Position numbers and translations under genes: made by a program
Notes under the pieces: model-generated
Databases searched by the model: none
The model's input: only the letters and a program-made list of their open reading frames with translations
Told to the model about the DNA's origin: nothing
DNA from: Bacteroidales bacterium
Lineage (GTDB): Bacteria; Bacteroidota; Bacteroidia; Bacteroidales; UBA1402
NCBI GenBank assembly: GCA_017464285.1
Contig: JAFUDT010000013.1
Coordinates: 443,175-507,174, forward strand
Reading direction: 5' to 3'
Length of the DNA: 64,000 bases
Shown here: positions 54,668 to 63,949 of the stretch, piece by piece
Numbering within the stretch: the first letter of the stretch is position 1
Layout of the letters: the number at the start of each line of letters is the position of its first letter

Positions 54668-55540
54668 CTATGTTTCGATACTGCTGTCTTGGCGGTATTC
54701 CGACGGGGTCACACCCACCACATGCTTGAAATACCTCGAGAAGATGGCCTGATTGTCGAAACCCAGCTCGTCGCCAATCTGCTGGATGCTCAGGTCGCGG
54801 CGAGAGCGGAGCATCATCTTGGCTTGGGTGGTGACATAATGGGAAATCCAGTAACCGGCACTCATGCCCGTCTCCTGCTTGATGATATTGCCGAAATACT
54901 TTGGAGAAAGGCAAAGCAGCTGGGCATAGTAATTCACCTCGCGGTTTTCTTTGTAATGCTCCACGATTGCATCGAAGAACTGATTGAATAAGTTGCTGTC
55001 GGCGTTGTCCTCAAGGGCGCTTTTGCGGAACTCGTCAATCATCAGGCTGAACAGGTCCAGGGCGCTGACCAAGATGTCTTTTCTGCGGGGGATGCTGAGA
55101 TTCCCGGCGTCACGCATCAGCTTGACGATGTGAAGCATGCAGGCGTAGTGCTCATCCGACAAGTGGAAAGTGGGGTTGCGGTGGTAAACCATGTTCTTGC
55201 CGTACGTGAGCCGGTGGTGGAGGGTCTCATGACATTTCTGAGAGATGACGATCAGGGTGGCGCGGTAGTCGTCGGATGTTTCGTGGGTGGTCAGGAAGTG
55301 ACCAGGGTAACACACGGATATGTCGTGAGGCAAGAAATCCTGTATCGGCTTCATGTCATAGCTCAGACGAACCCTACCTTGATGGCAGAGGGCAATCACC
55401 ACATGGGGATAGACGAAAGGCTCATGGTATTTCGGCAACATCGTGACACCGTCTATCACCATAATCTCTCGCCGCTCAATCTCTTGACTCAAGGCCTCGA
55501 GGGGGTGGATGTAGTCTCCTATTATTCCGACTTTCTGCAT
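54668..55540 (-). CDS. AraC-family transcriptional regulator
   Basis: A 290-residue regulator. An N-terminal cupin-like sensing region (about 20-160) is followed by two helix-turn-helix motifs (about 190-285: NREVNYYAQLLCLSPKYFGNI and ISIQQIGDELGFDN-type). I start at 55540 (MQKVGIIGDY) because a perfect -7 element lies at 55559-55566, inside the longer open frame that reaches 55723. Two 18-base direct repeats flank this promoter, which suggests autoregulation. The divergent barrel gene at 56118 is a possible target. Confidence 0.85.
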   Translation of the reverse strand: MQKVGIIGDYIHPLEALSQEIERREIMVIDGVTMLPKYHEPFVYPHVVIALCHQGRVRLSYDMKPIQDFLPHDISVCYPGHFLTTHETSDDYRATLIVISQKCHETLHHRLTYGKNMVYHRNPTFHLSDEHYACMLHIVKLMRDAGNLSIPRRKDILVSALDLFSLMIDEFRKSALEDNADSNLFNQFFDAIVEHYKENREVNYYAQLLCLSPKYFGNIIKQETGMSAGYWISHYVTTQAKMMLRSRRDLSIQQIGDELGFDNQAIFSRYFKHVVGVTPSEYRQDSSIET

Positions 55541-55614
55541 ATCTGACACTCCTTTTTGCAAATATACAACATTATTTTCAATTACTTTGCATATTTTTCC
55601 GACTTTTTGCAAAT
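55525..55614 (-). promoter_or_regulatory. Direct repeats flanking the AraC promoter (possible autoregulatory sites)
   Basis: TTCCGACTTTCTGCATAT at 55525-55542 and TTCCGACTTTTTGCAAAT at 55597-55614 agree at 16 of 18 bases, 72 bp apart. They bracket the -7 element CAAATATA (55559-55566; TATATTTG on the minus strand). A shorter related sequence, ACTTTGCATAT, lies at 55583-55593. Confidence 0.5.
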
Positions 55615-55633
55615 TATTATTGACAGAAAGGTA

Positions 55634-55663
55634 TTGCGCGTGAGAAAAAATATCGTAATTTTG
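55634..55663 (+). promoter_or_regulatory. Promoter of the candidate small RNA
   Basis: TTG at 55634-55636, a 19-base spacer and TAATTTTG at 55656-55663: one of the best promoter matches in the window. Confidence 0.6.
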
Positions 55664-55669
55664 CCTCAA

Positions 55670-55822
55670 CGATAACAAATAACTGTCAATCAGTAAATTT
55701 AATATACACAACAGAATTAACACTCCTTATTATATATGTAAAGTTTTTTCTTTTTTTAATCAGTAAAAGATGTTTTATTGGAAAACAGGTATGCGTCGTG
55801 AGACACATACCTGGTTTTTTTT
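55670..55822 (+). ncRNA. Candidate small RNA or attenuated leader
   Basis: A well-formed promoter (55634-55663) and a strong intrinsic terminator (55786-55822) enclose about 150 bases with no substantial gene. The only frame, 26 codons from 55770, runs through the terminator. It could be an independent small RNA or the terminated leader of the barrel gene at 56118, about 300 bases further on. Both are inference. Confidence 0.5.
55786..55822 (+). terminator. Terminator of the candidate small RNA
   Basis: CAGGTATGCGTC (55786-55797) / GACACATACCTG (55802-55813), loop GTGA, one internal mismatch, then G and eight T. Confidence 0.85.
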
Positions 55823-56117
55823 ATGGAAAAATTCAAAATGTCGCCAATAATAATGGAGGTGTGACAAAAAGATGCCTTTTTTGATTTTTTGCAGAAAAAA
55901 ACAGCACGAATCTTAAACCTTTTGTTCTTTTTCATGTCATATAATTGTGTGACGTATGACAGTGTCGGATGAGAATTGTTTTTTGTTGCGGGCATAGTCT
56001 TGTTTACATTCCTTTATTATAATCATTCAATTTTGCCGGACATTCAGTCCTTGCAGTCAATCCTCTTGAGAGCTGAAGACAGGACAACGTCCACACCGCA
56101 TTTCAAATTATTCTTTT
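55823..56117. other. Upstream region of the barrel gene
   Basis: AT-rich, with a near-consensus CAATTTTG at 56028-56035 as the possible -7 element. No gene is supported; a minus-strand frame at 55756-55995 reads through the terminator and is Lys-rich low complexity. Confidence 0.45.
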
Positions 56118-59090
56118 ATGAAGCGTTTTCTTCTTCTATTTGCCATTTCAATATTGACCTTTGCGAATGCAACCGCACAGAAAAAAACTACGGTCACCGG
56201 AAGGGTGCTCGATTCAGAAAGTGCGGAGGCACTCTCCTATGCCACTGTGCAGATACTCAAAGCCGACACCACTTCCATGATTGCTGGTGGAACCACCAAC
56301 CTCAACGGCTACTACAACGTGAAGAATGTGCCAGCCGGTCAGTATGTGATGAAAGTGTCGTATATCGGATATCACAACTTCTTCCGACAAGTGGAAATCA
56401 AGCAAGGACAGACGGAGTTCAATGGAGGCACAATCATCCTCACGCCAAATTCTGTTGTTCTAGAGGAAGCGGTCATCAAGGGGACTTTGAAGCAGGTGGA
56501 GGTAAAGGAAGACACGCTCATCTTCAACGCTGATGCGTTCAAGGTGCCGGAAGGAAGCGTGCTCGAAGAGCTGATTAAGAAAATTCCTGGCGCCGAAGTG
56601 GGCAACGACGGTTCCATCAAAATCAATGGAAAGACGGTGTCCAAGATTCTTGTGGAAGGAAAGGAGTTTTTCTCCAACGACAGGAATATGGCGATGAAAA
56701 ACCTCCCTTCGAACATTGTGGAAAAAGTGAAGACTTACGACAAGCAGTCTGACATGGCGAAGATGACTGGCATCGACGATGGGGAAGAAGAGACGGTCAT
56801 CGACCTCTCCATCAAGAAGGGCATGAAAAACGGATGGTTTGGAAGTGTGGATCTTGGGGCGGGTACGAAAGACCGCCTTGCTGAGAGAATCAACATCAAC
56901 CGGTTTGAAGATCAAACACAGTATGCCTTGGTCGGATCCTACAACAACACCAGCGGAAGAGGAGGGGGCATCACTAAGACGGGTATGGGAGGTCTCAACG
57001 TGGCTTTGGAAAGAGGTAAGTTCGAAATCGGCGGAAACGTCAGATACCAAGGATCGAAAACTACATCTATCACCAAGTCGGCTGTTCAGAACTTCATCAC
57101 AACCAACGCATCTTTCTCCAACTCACTTAACCGGAGTATCAGCAAAAACGGTGGGTTCAACGGTGATTTCAAGATTGAGTGGAAGCCAGACAGTATGACA
57201 ACGCTCAATTTCCGGCCGAGTTTCTCAGTAGGTAATTCCAGTTCTAACTCCACTGGAAAGAATGCCACCTTCAACGACGACCCTTATCTGCAGCAAGGAG
57301 TGGACAACCCGCTCGAGGAGATGGAGAAAATCGCACACGACATCAAGGTCAACCAAAACGTTACGGGAAACAAGTCCACTGGCGAGAACTACAGTTTCAA
57401 CGGAAGGTTGATCCTCAACCGCAGACTCAACAACCTCGGACGAAACTTCTCTGTACAGCTGAACGGAAGTTACAGCAACAACGAGAACAAAAGCTATTCG
57501 CTCAGCGATGTCATCTATTTCCAACGTAACGACTCGGCTGCGCTGACCTACAGGTACAGGACAACGCCAAACACCTCGGAAAACTTCACCGTAGGATTCA
57601 ACTACACCGAACCGCTCATAGCCAAGAAGCTCTTCCTGCAGACATCATATAGATTCAACTACTCTAACCGACACAGCGACGGAAAAGCATACGACATGGG
57701 AGGAGTGGACGAACTCATCACCGACATCCGCAACACGGGGGCGGGATACCTGCCATGGGATTACTACAACTATCTCGATGACGACCTCAGCCGATATACC
57801 GACAACACCAACTATATCCACAACATCGACGTACAGCTCCGACTCGTCACCAACTACATCAATATGAATGTGGGTGTCAACGTGCAGCCGCAGCGACAGA
57901 GGATGGAATATAACTATCAGGGGCTCGACACCATCGCCACCAGGGACTACGTCAGAGTGTCGCCTACGCTGAATTTCAGATACAGATTCAACAAGCAGCA
58001 CACACTCAGGATCCGGTATAGGGGAAACACCTCGCAACCTTCCATCACAGACCTCTTCAATATGACGGATAATTCCAACCCGCTCAATATCAGAATGGGT
58101 AACCCGGACCTCTCGCCGTCGTTCTCCAATAATATCAACATCGACTGGAACAACTACCTCTCAACCACCATGCAGAGCTTCACGGCAAGACTCTCGTTCT
58201 CAAACACACTCAATGCCATTGAGAGCAGGACACAGTACAACGAGGAAACCGGTGGAAGAATCACTCAGCCTACCAATGTCAACGGAAACTGGAACATTAA
58301 CGGAAACTTTGGATGGAACCGACCGATATTTGTGGATAATTTCACGTTCAACACATCCACCTCGGCCAGTTATTCCAACAATGTGGGCTATATCTACCAG
58401 AATAACCAGTCGCTCAAGAATACCGTCAACAACCTCAGGATTGGAGAAAGTATCCGCCTCAACTACCGCACCGATATCTGGGACGCAAGCCTTTTTGGAA
58501 ACCTCAACTACAGCAACCAGAAAAGCAAGCTTGTGCCGACCAACAACCGCGCCACCTACGACTTTTCTTACGGTGCGTCGGGTAATATCTACTTGGAGAA
58601 CGGATTCGGATTCTCCACCAACATCAGCATGAGTAGCCGTAGGGGATACAGCAGCGCAAACATGAACACCAATGAGCTCATTTGGAACGCACAGGTGTCT
58701 TACCGCTTCCTTAAGGGGAAGGCTGCCACCGTTTCGCTCCAGGCTTACGATATCCTTTCAAAACGCAGCAATATCAGCCGAAACATCTCAGCAACCATGA
58801 GAAGCGATACGGAGACCAACGCCATCTATTCATACGTCATGGCTCACTTCATCTACCGCTTCAACATGTTTGGCGGACGTAATGCCAACCGTGGTAACCG
58901 CAATGGAAACGACAACGATGGGGGCTACATGAGAAGAAACAACGACGGCGGTGAGAACGCTGGACGTGGCGGCTTCGGAAATGGCGAACGACCGAACCGG
59001 GGCGGCAACCAGGGTGAAAGACCTGGTGGCAATATGGGTGGAGCGCCTGGAGGAAACATGGGTGGCGGACCTGGTGGAAATAGAAACTGA
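56118..59090 (+). CDS. TonB-receptor-like outer-membrane beta-barrel protein with Gly/Asn-rich tail
   Basis: A 990-residue paralogue of the gene at 4284. A signal peptide (to about 20) is followed by a carboxypeptidase-regulatory-like domain (VTGRVLDSESAEALSYATVQIL, about 25-105), a plug-like region (IKKIPGAEVGNDGSIKINGK, about 150-170) and a large OMP_b-brl_3-type barrel. After the barrel (ending near YRFNMF) comes a ~70-residue tail of Gly, Asn and Arg (GGNMGGAPGGNMGG), which is unusual because barrels normally end in a final aromatic strand. No SusD gene. The divergent AraC regulator may control it. Confidence 0.85.
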   Translation: MKRFLLLFAISILTFANATAQKKTTVTGRVLDSESAEALSYATVQILKADTTSMIAGGTTNLNGYYNVKNVPAGQYVMKVSYIGYHNFFRQVEIKQGQTEFNGGTIILTPNSVVLEEAVIKGTLKQVEVKEDTLIFNADAFKVPEGSVLEELIKKIPGAEVGNDGSIKINGKTVSKILVEGKEFFSNDRNMAMKNLPSNIVEKVKTYDKQSDMAKMTGIDDGEEETVIDLSIKKGMKNGWFGSVDLGAGTKDRLAERININRFEDQTQYALVGSYNNTSGRGGGITKTGMGGLNVALERGKFEIGGNVRYQGSKTTSITKSAVQNFITTNASFSNSLNRSISKNGGFNGDFKIEWKPDSMTTLNFRPSFSVGNSSSNSTGKNATFNDDPYLQQGVDNPLEEMEKIAHDIKVNQNVTGNKSTGENYSFNGRLILNRRLNNLGRNFSVQLNGSYSNNENKSYSLSDVIYFQRNDSAALTYRYRTTPNTSENFTVGFNYTEPLIAKKLFLQTSYRFNYSNRHSDGKAYDMGGVDELITDIRNTGAGYLPWDYYNYLDDDLSRYTDNTNYIHNIDVQLRLVTNYINMNVGVNVQPQRQRMEYNYQGLDTIATRDYVRVSPTLNFRYRFNKQHTLRIRYRGNTSQPSITDLFNMTDNSNPLNIRMGNPDLSPSFSNNINIDWNNYLSTTMQSFTARLSFSNTLNAIESRTQYNEETGGRITQPTNVNGNWNINGNFGWNRPIFVDNFTFNTSTSASYSNNVGYIYQNNQSLKNTVNNLRIGESIRLNYRTDIWDASLFGNLNYSNQKSKLVPTNNRATYDFSYGASGNIYLENGFGFSTNISMSSRRGYSSANMNTNELIWNAQVSYRFLKGKAATVSLQAYDILSKRSNISRNISATMRSDTETNAIYSYVMAHFIYRFNMFGGRNANRGNRNGNDNDGGYMRRNNDGGENAGRGGFGNGERPNRGGNQGERPGGNMGGAPGGNMGGGPGGNRN

Positions 59091-59228
59091 AAATTAAGGA
59101 GTTAAGTAGTTAATAAAGTCAATACAAAAAGATTATAGTTTGAATGAAGCGCTGATTGAAAGCGTGTATTTTTTAGTTTGGTTAATGAAAGTCAAAGGGA
59201 CCGCTGGACAGCGCTCCCTTTGATGCTT

Positions 59229-59262
59229 TTTGCCCCAGTCAACTACGGTTGACTGGGGCAAA
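59229..59262. terminator. Hairpin between convergent genes
   Basis: A 15-bp stem, TTTGCCCCAGTCAAC / GTTGACTGGGGCAAA, around the tetraloop TACG, between the barrel gene and the FAS1 gene. It is very stable, but a U-tract is lacking on both strands. Confidence 0.65.
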
Positions 59263-59297
59263 GAATATTATGGCTTTATAACGAAAAAAATGTGTGA

Positions 59298-61370
59298 TTA
59301 CAATCTGTCTTCAAGCACGTCGGGGTTGTTATATACGTTGCTTGGCACAATCTCAATCATGTCGAAGCTGCATTCGTTGTTCTCACTCTCCATCTTCTGC
59401 TGCATGCGCAGGTAGTGATCGGTCTTACCGTCGGAGTGGAACACACCGATGATTTTCCGTAAGTTCTCAGGATATTGACGGAACACCTGGGTGATGCTTG
59501 TGTTGTTTGTGCTGAAGCCCGATGAGCTCGGACCTTTCATCCAGCCTCGGTAGCGGAACTGCTTGTCGAAAGTGGATATGGCAAGGGCATCGCCCAGCTC
59601 CTCATCACTCTTGTAGCCGATGTGGGCACTCCGACCGCTCGGACGCATGTCGAACGGAATACCCTGAGGCACATTGTCTATGTAGAACTGTACGATTCCA
59701 CGGCTTGGCAACCCCACGCAGGTAAAGAATCGCACCTCCCAGTCGCCTTCCGGAACAGGTGGCAGCTTCACTGTCAGGTCGTAACGGCCTTTCACCGTCA
59801 CCTCGTCGCCTTCGTAGGAGGCAAACGGCAGATAGCGGGGACGGATGTGGATGTGGGTGGCGTCGGTGAAGTAGAAGTTGGCGGCGGAGCCGGCTTTGTA
59901 GCCGAGGCAGGTGTTGGGGTTGGTGGCTGCCTGGGTGCTGAACGACTGCTGGCCATACAGACCAGGGTTGATGTTGGTGTTCACCTGGGTGTTGTGACCT
60001 CGGCCGCCACTGGTGATGAAGTCGGGTGACAAGGCGGCGCAGTCCACGCGAATTCGCTCATTCATCACATCGTACTGGGTGTTCACCTTCAGGCCAGGAT
60101 GATAACCATAACTCAGGATGTCATCGATATAATGGTACACACCGTTCAGCGACGTCTGATCCATGTGCGACTCGCTGGCTGTGAGAACTTTGCTGCCACG
60201 AATCTTGATGTTGCGCTGGTCGGCGCGCGACTGGATGCCGCGGCGGTTAACGTAAAGGCCACTCTCTGTTCCGCTCGGGAAGGATACTTTCAGAATGGAG
60301 TGGGGCATCAGTGTCTCATACCAGCAGGAAATATCCCACATCTTCCTGTAGAACAGGCTCGAAGCCAACACGCTGTTAGGACCGTCAACAGCAGTCAGAC
60401 GATAATAGGAGGCTTGGAAAGGAAGGAGATGATACGACACGAACCGGTTCAACGAGTTGCGACGGTCAGTCGGGTCGGTGATGTCGGCATCTTCTGGATA
60501 AACGGGGTCGTAGCATTCCTTGGCCAGCTGAATCAATCCGTCAATGTCGGTCACACCATATTTTTTTTCAAGCATGTCGTCAAGCGGGACGAAGGCGGTG
60601 AATTTGAAATAACGGTTCTCCATGTATGCCACGTTGTCGTATTCGTTGCCGGTGTGAACAATCAGGCGGTCGTTCGTCCAGTCAATGGAGTCTTTGCCCA
60701 CGCTGTAGTTCTCGTCCTTGTATTTGGTCAGTGAGTCGGACATGTGAGTCAGCAGCAAGGCATTGGTGAAGAGCTTGATCGACTCATCGGTCTTCATGAT
60801 GTCTGTCAGCATGAAGTTGTTCGTGCCGATCACCTGATCCATTGTGTGGACCACACCGTTGGCCACGGAGTCGTCCTCGTGGATCATGCGTGATTGCTTG
60901 TTGATGTAGATGGCAAGATGAATCTCACCAGGAACAGACAAGGTGTCGGAGTCACAGCTGATGGTCAGCGGACGGTCCAGCATGTTCATCACGGGGTAGG
61001 TTCCGTCGTTATAGTCGGTGGTGAAATAGGCGTGCTCGATGATGTGCGTGAAAGTGATGGTGTCGCAGTCGGCCTGGCTCAGTTCATCCACGCTGCTCAG
61101 CCCACGTCCCTGAAGAAACTTGTCAACGGCATCGTCAGTTGGAGCGAACACCGTGTACGAACCGTAGGTGCCCAAAAGGTCCATCATCTTGGAACGGGTC
61201 ACAATCTGGGTGAATTTACTGAAACGGGGAGATTCTTTGAGGTAGTCAGAGGCATACTGACTTTTCATCACGTACATGAATTCCGTGTCTGGGTCGTCGT
61301 TGCAACTGGTCAATTGCGCTACTGCCAACATGGAGAATACAATTGCGAAAAGGTAATGGCTGGTTTTCAT
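59298..61370 (-). CDS. Fasciclin (FAS1) domain lipoprotein
   Basis: A 690-residue protein with a lipoprotein signal ending LAVAQLTSCND. Two FAS1-like domains follow: about 40-190 (YTVFAPTDDAVDKFL ... GVVHTMDQVI) and about 195-425 (FTAFVPLDDMLEKKYG ... GVYHYIDDIL). The C-terminal ~250 residues are a beta-rich domain. In Bacteroidetes such proteins are usually encoded next to SusC/SusD pairs and act at the surface in adhesion or glycan binding; here it is alone. Confidence 0.88.
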   Translation of the reverse strand: MKTSHYLFAIVFSMLAVAQLTSCNDDPDTEFMYVMKSQYASDYLKESPRFSKFTQIVTRSKMMDLLGTYGSYTVFAPTDDAVDKFLQGRGLSSVDELSQADCDTITFTHIIEHAYFTTDYNDGTYPVMNMLDRPLTISCDSDTLSVPGEIHLAIYINKQSRMIHEDDSVANGVVHTMDQVIGTNNFMLTDIMKTDESIKLFTNALLLTHMSDSLTKYKDENYSVGKDSIDWTNDRLIVHTGNEYDNVAYMENRYFKFTAFVPLDDMLEKKYGVTDIDGLIQLAKECYDPVYPEDADITDPTDRRNSLNRFVSYHLLPFQASYYRLTAVDGPNSVLASSLFYRKMWDISCWYETLMPHSILKVSFPSGTESGLYVNRRGIQSRADQRNIKIRGSKVLTASESHMDQTSLNGVYHYIDDILSYGYHPGLKVNTQYDVMNERIRVDCAALSPDFITSGGRGHNTQVNTNINPGLYGQQSFSTQAATNPNTCLGYKAGSAANFYFTDATHIHIRPRYLPFASYEGDEVTVKGRYDLTVKLPPVPEGDWEVRFFTCVGLPSRGIVQFYIDNVPQGIPFDMRPSGRSAHIGYKSDEELGDALAISTFDKQFRYRGWMKGPSSSGFSTNNTSITQVFRQYPENLRKIIGVFHSDGKTDHYLRMQQKMESENNECSFDMIEIVPSNVYNNPDVLEDRL

Positions 61371-61395
61371 AAATTTTTAGTTTGGTTTCTGAATG

Positions 61396-61403
61396 CAAAA
61401 GTA
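61396..61403 (-). promoter_or_regulatory. -7 element of the FAS1 gene
   Basis: CAAAAGTA on the plus strand reads TACTTTTG on the minus strand, 26 bases upstream of the ATG. Confidence 0.55.
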
Positions 61404-61477
61404 AGTAAACTTATCTGCTTTGACTGTAGCATTTGTTTCAATTCTTGTTAATTTTATCTCTTTTGAGATTTTTTTCC

Positions 61478-61485
61478 TATCTTTG
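61478..61485 (+). promoter_or_regulatory. -7 element of the porin gene
   Basis: TATCTTTG, about 158 bases before the ATG. The leader contains 61567-61603, which resembles 22362-22407 (TTATGTATGTCYGAAAA followed by an imperfect complementary arm). Confidence 0.5.
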
Positions 61486-61642
61486 CAACAAATACTTACT
61501 AATTTATTAAGGTGTTCAGTTTGATGTTCCGTAAAACTGGTTTTAAGCATTAGCTTGTAGGGCCTTACTTTATGTATGTCCGAAAATCTAAATTCTGAAC
61601 ATAAAACTAAACAGCCTACTAATTTGTTAACCCGTTATTACA

Positions 61643-62692
61643 ATGAGAAAACTATTGCTGCTTATGCTCATGATGGTTTCTGTGCAGATGAATGCGCAGG
61701 ATAACCAACAGAAAATCATTAAACTCCCTCAGTGGGTCAACGATATCAAACTTTCCGGATATGGGATGCTCCAGTATCAGGCCAACGACAAGAAGGGAAA
61801 CCACGAGAACTCTTTCAATCTCAGGATTGCAAGGCTTGCCCTCGAAGGACGCATTGCAAACGACTTCTATTGGAAAATACAGATGCAAATCAATGGCAAC
61901 ACGTCCACGCTCGGCTCTTCTCCCAGACTTGTCGATCTTTTTGGAGAATGGCAGAAACTACCATTCCTTAAGGTGAAGGTCGGGCAGTTCAAACGCCCGT
62001 TCACTTTCGAAAACCCGATGCACCCCATCACGCAAGGATTCATGTCCTATTCCCAGAATGTCACAAAACTTGCCGGATTCAGCGACCGGACGGGCGAACA
62101 TGCGTCAAACGGAAGGGACATTGGCCTCCAGCTGCAAGGCGATTTCCTTAAGAATGCAGCTGGGCGTGAACTGCTCCACTATCAGGTCGGGGTGTTCAAT
62201 GGTGAGGGCATCAACCGGAAGGATGCCGACAACCGGAAGGATATCATCGGAGGATTGTGGGTCATGCCGGTCAAGGGACTCAGGATTGGTGCGTTTGGAT
62301 GGACGGGAAGCCGAGTCATCGACGACAAGAGTGTGGAGAAAAACCGCTATGCCCTCTCGGCTGAATATGCAGATCACGACTGGACGTTCAGAACAGAATA
62401 TATCCACAGTCAGGGAAGGGGAGCCGTGGAGGAGGCTGGCGACAAGGCCGACGGATTCTATGCACTCTGCATCGCGCCTGTCATCAAGAATAAATGTCAT
62501 GTCAAGGCACGATACGACCTTTATCGCGACCGGAAGGAGTGGGGGACAGCCAAGACTAACTATGAAATTGGTGCGGATTACTGGTTCAACAAAAACCTCA
62601 TGATCAATCTGGAATATGCCAGGGTCAACGACCGCAACCTTGAAAACCACAACTACAACCTTTTCGATGTGGAACTGAATTTCAAATTCTGA
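61643..62692 (+). CDS. OprO/OprP-type phosphate-selective porin family protein
   Basis: A 349-residue outer-membrane protein with a signal peptide (MRKLLLLMLMMVSVQMNAQ) and amphipathic beta strands throughout, ending in FDVELNFKF, a typical final barrel strand. The block DFYWKIQMQINGN...LFGEWQKLPFLKVKVGQFKRPFTFENP is the porin_O_P signature. It would let anions, possibly phosphate or polyphosphate, cross the outer membrane. Single gene with its own promoter and terminator. Confidence 0.85.
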   Translation: MRKLLLLMLMMVSVQMNAQDNQQKIIKLPQWVNDIKLSGYGMLQYQANDKKGNHENSFNLRIARLALEGRIANDFYWKIQMQINGNTSTLGSSPRLVDLFGEWQKLPFLKVKVGQFKRPFTFENPMHPITQGFMSYSQNVTKLAGFSDRTGEHASNGRDIGLQLQGDFLKNAAGRELLHYQVGVFNGEGINRKDADNRKDIIGGLWVMPVKGLRIGAFGWTGSRVIDDKSVEKNRYALSAEYADHDWTFRTEYIHSQGRGAVEEAGDKADGFYALCIAPVIKNKCHVKARYDLYRDRKEWGTAKTNYEIGADYWFNKNLMINLEYARVNDRNLENHNYNLFDVELNFKF

Positions 62693-62730
62693 TTGTTTGC
62701 AATTGGGAACAACTTTTGTGCAAATTATTA

Positions 62731-62763
62731 AAAAGGGAAAGAACTTTCTTTTCCCTTTTTTCT
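62731..62763 (+). terminator. Terminator of the porin gene
   Basis: AAAAGGGAAA (62731-62740) pairs with TTTCCCTTTT (62750-62759) and runs into a T-rich tract. Confidence 0.75.
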
Positions 62764-62782
62764 TTTTCTTCTTAAAATGTGT

Positions 62783-62790
62783 TAACTTTG
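62783..62790 (+). promoter_or_regulatory. -7 element of the mannose-1-phosphate guanylyltransferase gene
   Basis: TAACTTTG, 47 bases before the ATG at 62838. Confidence 0.6.
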
Positions 62791-62837
62791 CATTTTCAAA
62801 ACAAAAAAACTGACTGCATCTAAATTTATTGAAGAAA

Positions 62838-63902
62838 ATGGCTACAAATCACAATCATCTCGTCATCATGGCAGGCGGAATCGGAAGCCGGTTCTGGCCT
62901 ATGAGCACCACGGAATTCCCAAAACAGTTTATTGATGTGATGGGCTGCGGAAGAACTTTCCTGCAACTCACGTTCGACCGCTTTGAGGGAGTGGTGCCAC
63001 CTGAAAACGTGTGGATTGTGACAAGCCAGAAATATAAGGACATCGTCAGGGAGCAACTGCCCGAAGTGCCAGAGACAAACGTGCTGCTCGAGCCTTGTCG
63101 CCGAAACACAGCACCATGCATCGCATACGTGGCGTGGAGAATTAAAATGGCGGACAGAAACGCCAACCTCGTGGTCACACCTAGCGACCATTTCATCGTC
63201 AATCAGAAACATTTTCAGGAGGTCATCAAGCAGGCGCTCACGTTCACAAGCCAGTCGGACGCCATCGTCACTCTTGGTATGAAGCCGTCAAGGCCGGAAA
63301 CGGGCTATGGATACATACAGGCCGACATGTCGTCGCCTTCGCTCAAAAACAAGAATATGTTCAGAGTCGACAGTTTCAAGGAGAAACCTAATCTCGAGAC
63401 AGCCAAGGAATATATTCGCCACGATGACTTCTTCTGGAACTCAGGAATCTTCATCTGGAGCGTAAGCACGATCGTCAACGCCATGCGCATCTATGCGCCT
63501 GAAATCAACAACATCTTTGAGAACATGCAGCAGGTGCTCGGAACTAAAGATGAGCAGGAATGGATCGACAGGGAATTTCCGAAATGTCCGAGCATATCGG
63601 TGGACTATGCCATCCTCGAGAAAGCTGAGGAAATTTTTGTGTTGCCTGCTGATTTTGGTTGGAGCGATGTGGGAACTTGGGGCTCACTCATTCAGCTGAT
63701 GAAGAAGGACGCCAACGGCAATGCTGTCGTGGGACCGAATGTCAAACTCTTTGAAACTACCAACTGCATCGTCCATACGGCCATGGAGAAGAAAGTGGTG
63801 GTGCAGGGACTCGACAACTGCATCGTGGCTGAGAACAACGACACACTCCTTATCTGCAAGCTTTCTGAAGAACAGCGGATTAAGCAGTTCTCGGAAGATT
63901 GA
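62838..63902 (+). CDS. manC: Mannose-1-phosphate guanylyltransferase
   Basis: A 354-residue nucleotidyltransferase that makes GDP-mannose from mannose-1-phosphate and GTP for polysaccharide or LPS synthesis. Motifs: VIMAGGIGSRFWPMSTTEFPKQF (nucleotide binding), PCRRNTAPCIAYVA, VTPSDHFI, ETGYGYI and the FVEKP-like FKEKPNLETAKEYI. It lacks the C-terminal isomerase domain of bifunctional ManC/AlgA enzymes. The ATG at 62838 is preferred over a TTG at 62829. Confidence 0.93.
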   Translation: MATNHNHLVIMAGGIGSRFWPMSTTEFPKQFIDVMGCGRTFLQLTFDRFEGVVPPENVWIVTSQKYKDIVREQLPEVPETNVLLEPCRRNTAPCIAYVAWRIKMADRNANLVVTPSDHFIVNQKHFQEVIKQALTFTSQSDAIVTLGMKPSRPETGYGYIQADMSSPSLKNKNMFRVDSFKEKPNLETAKEYIRHDDFFWNSGIFIWSVSTIVNAMRIYAPEINNIFENMQQVLGTKDEQEWIDREFPKCPSISVDYAILEKAEEIFVLPADFGWSDVGTWGSLIQLMKKDANGNAVVGPNVKLFETTNCIVHTAMEKKVVVQGLDNCIVAENNDTLLICKLSEEQRIKQFSED

Positions 63903-63949
63903 CGCTCTTCACTAACCCTTTTCAGGAAGTAAACCACACCCGATAACTT

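Noticed and set aside
55756..55995. 79-codon minus-strand frame
   Set aside because: Reads through the strong terminator stem and is Lys/Phe-rich low complexity without a promoter.
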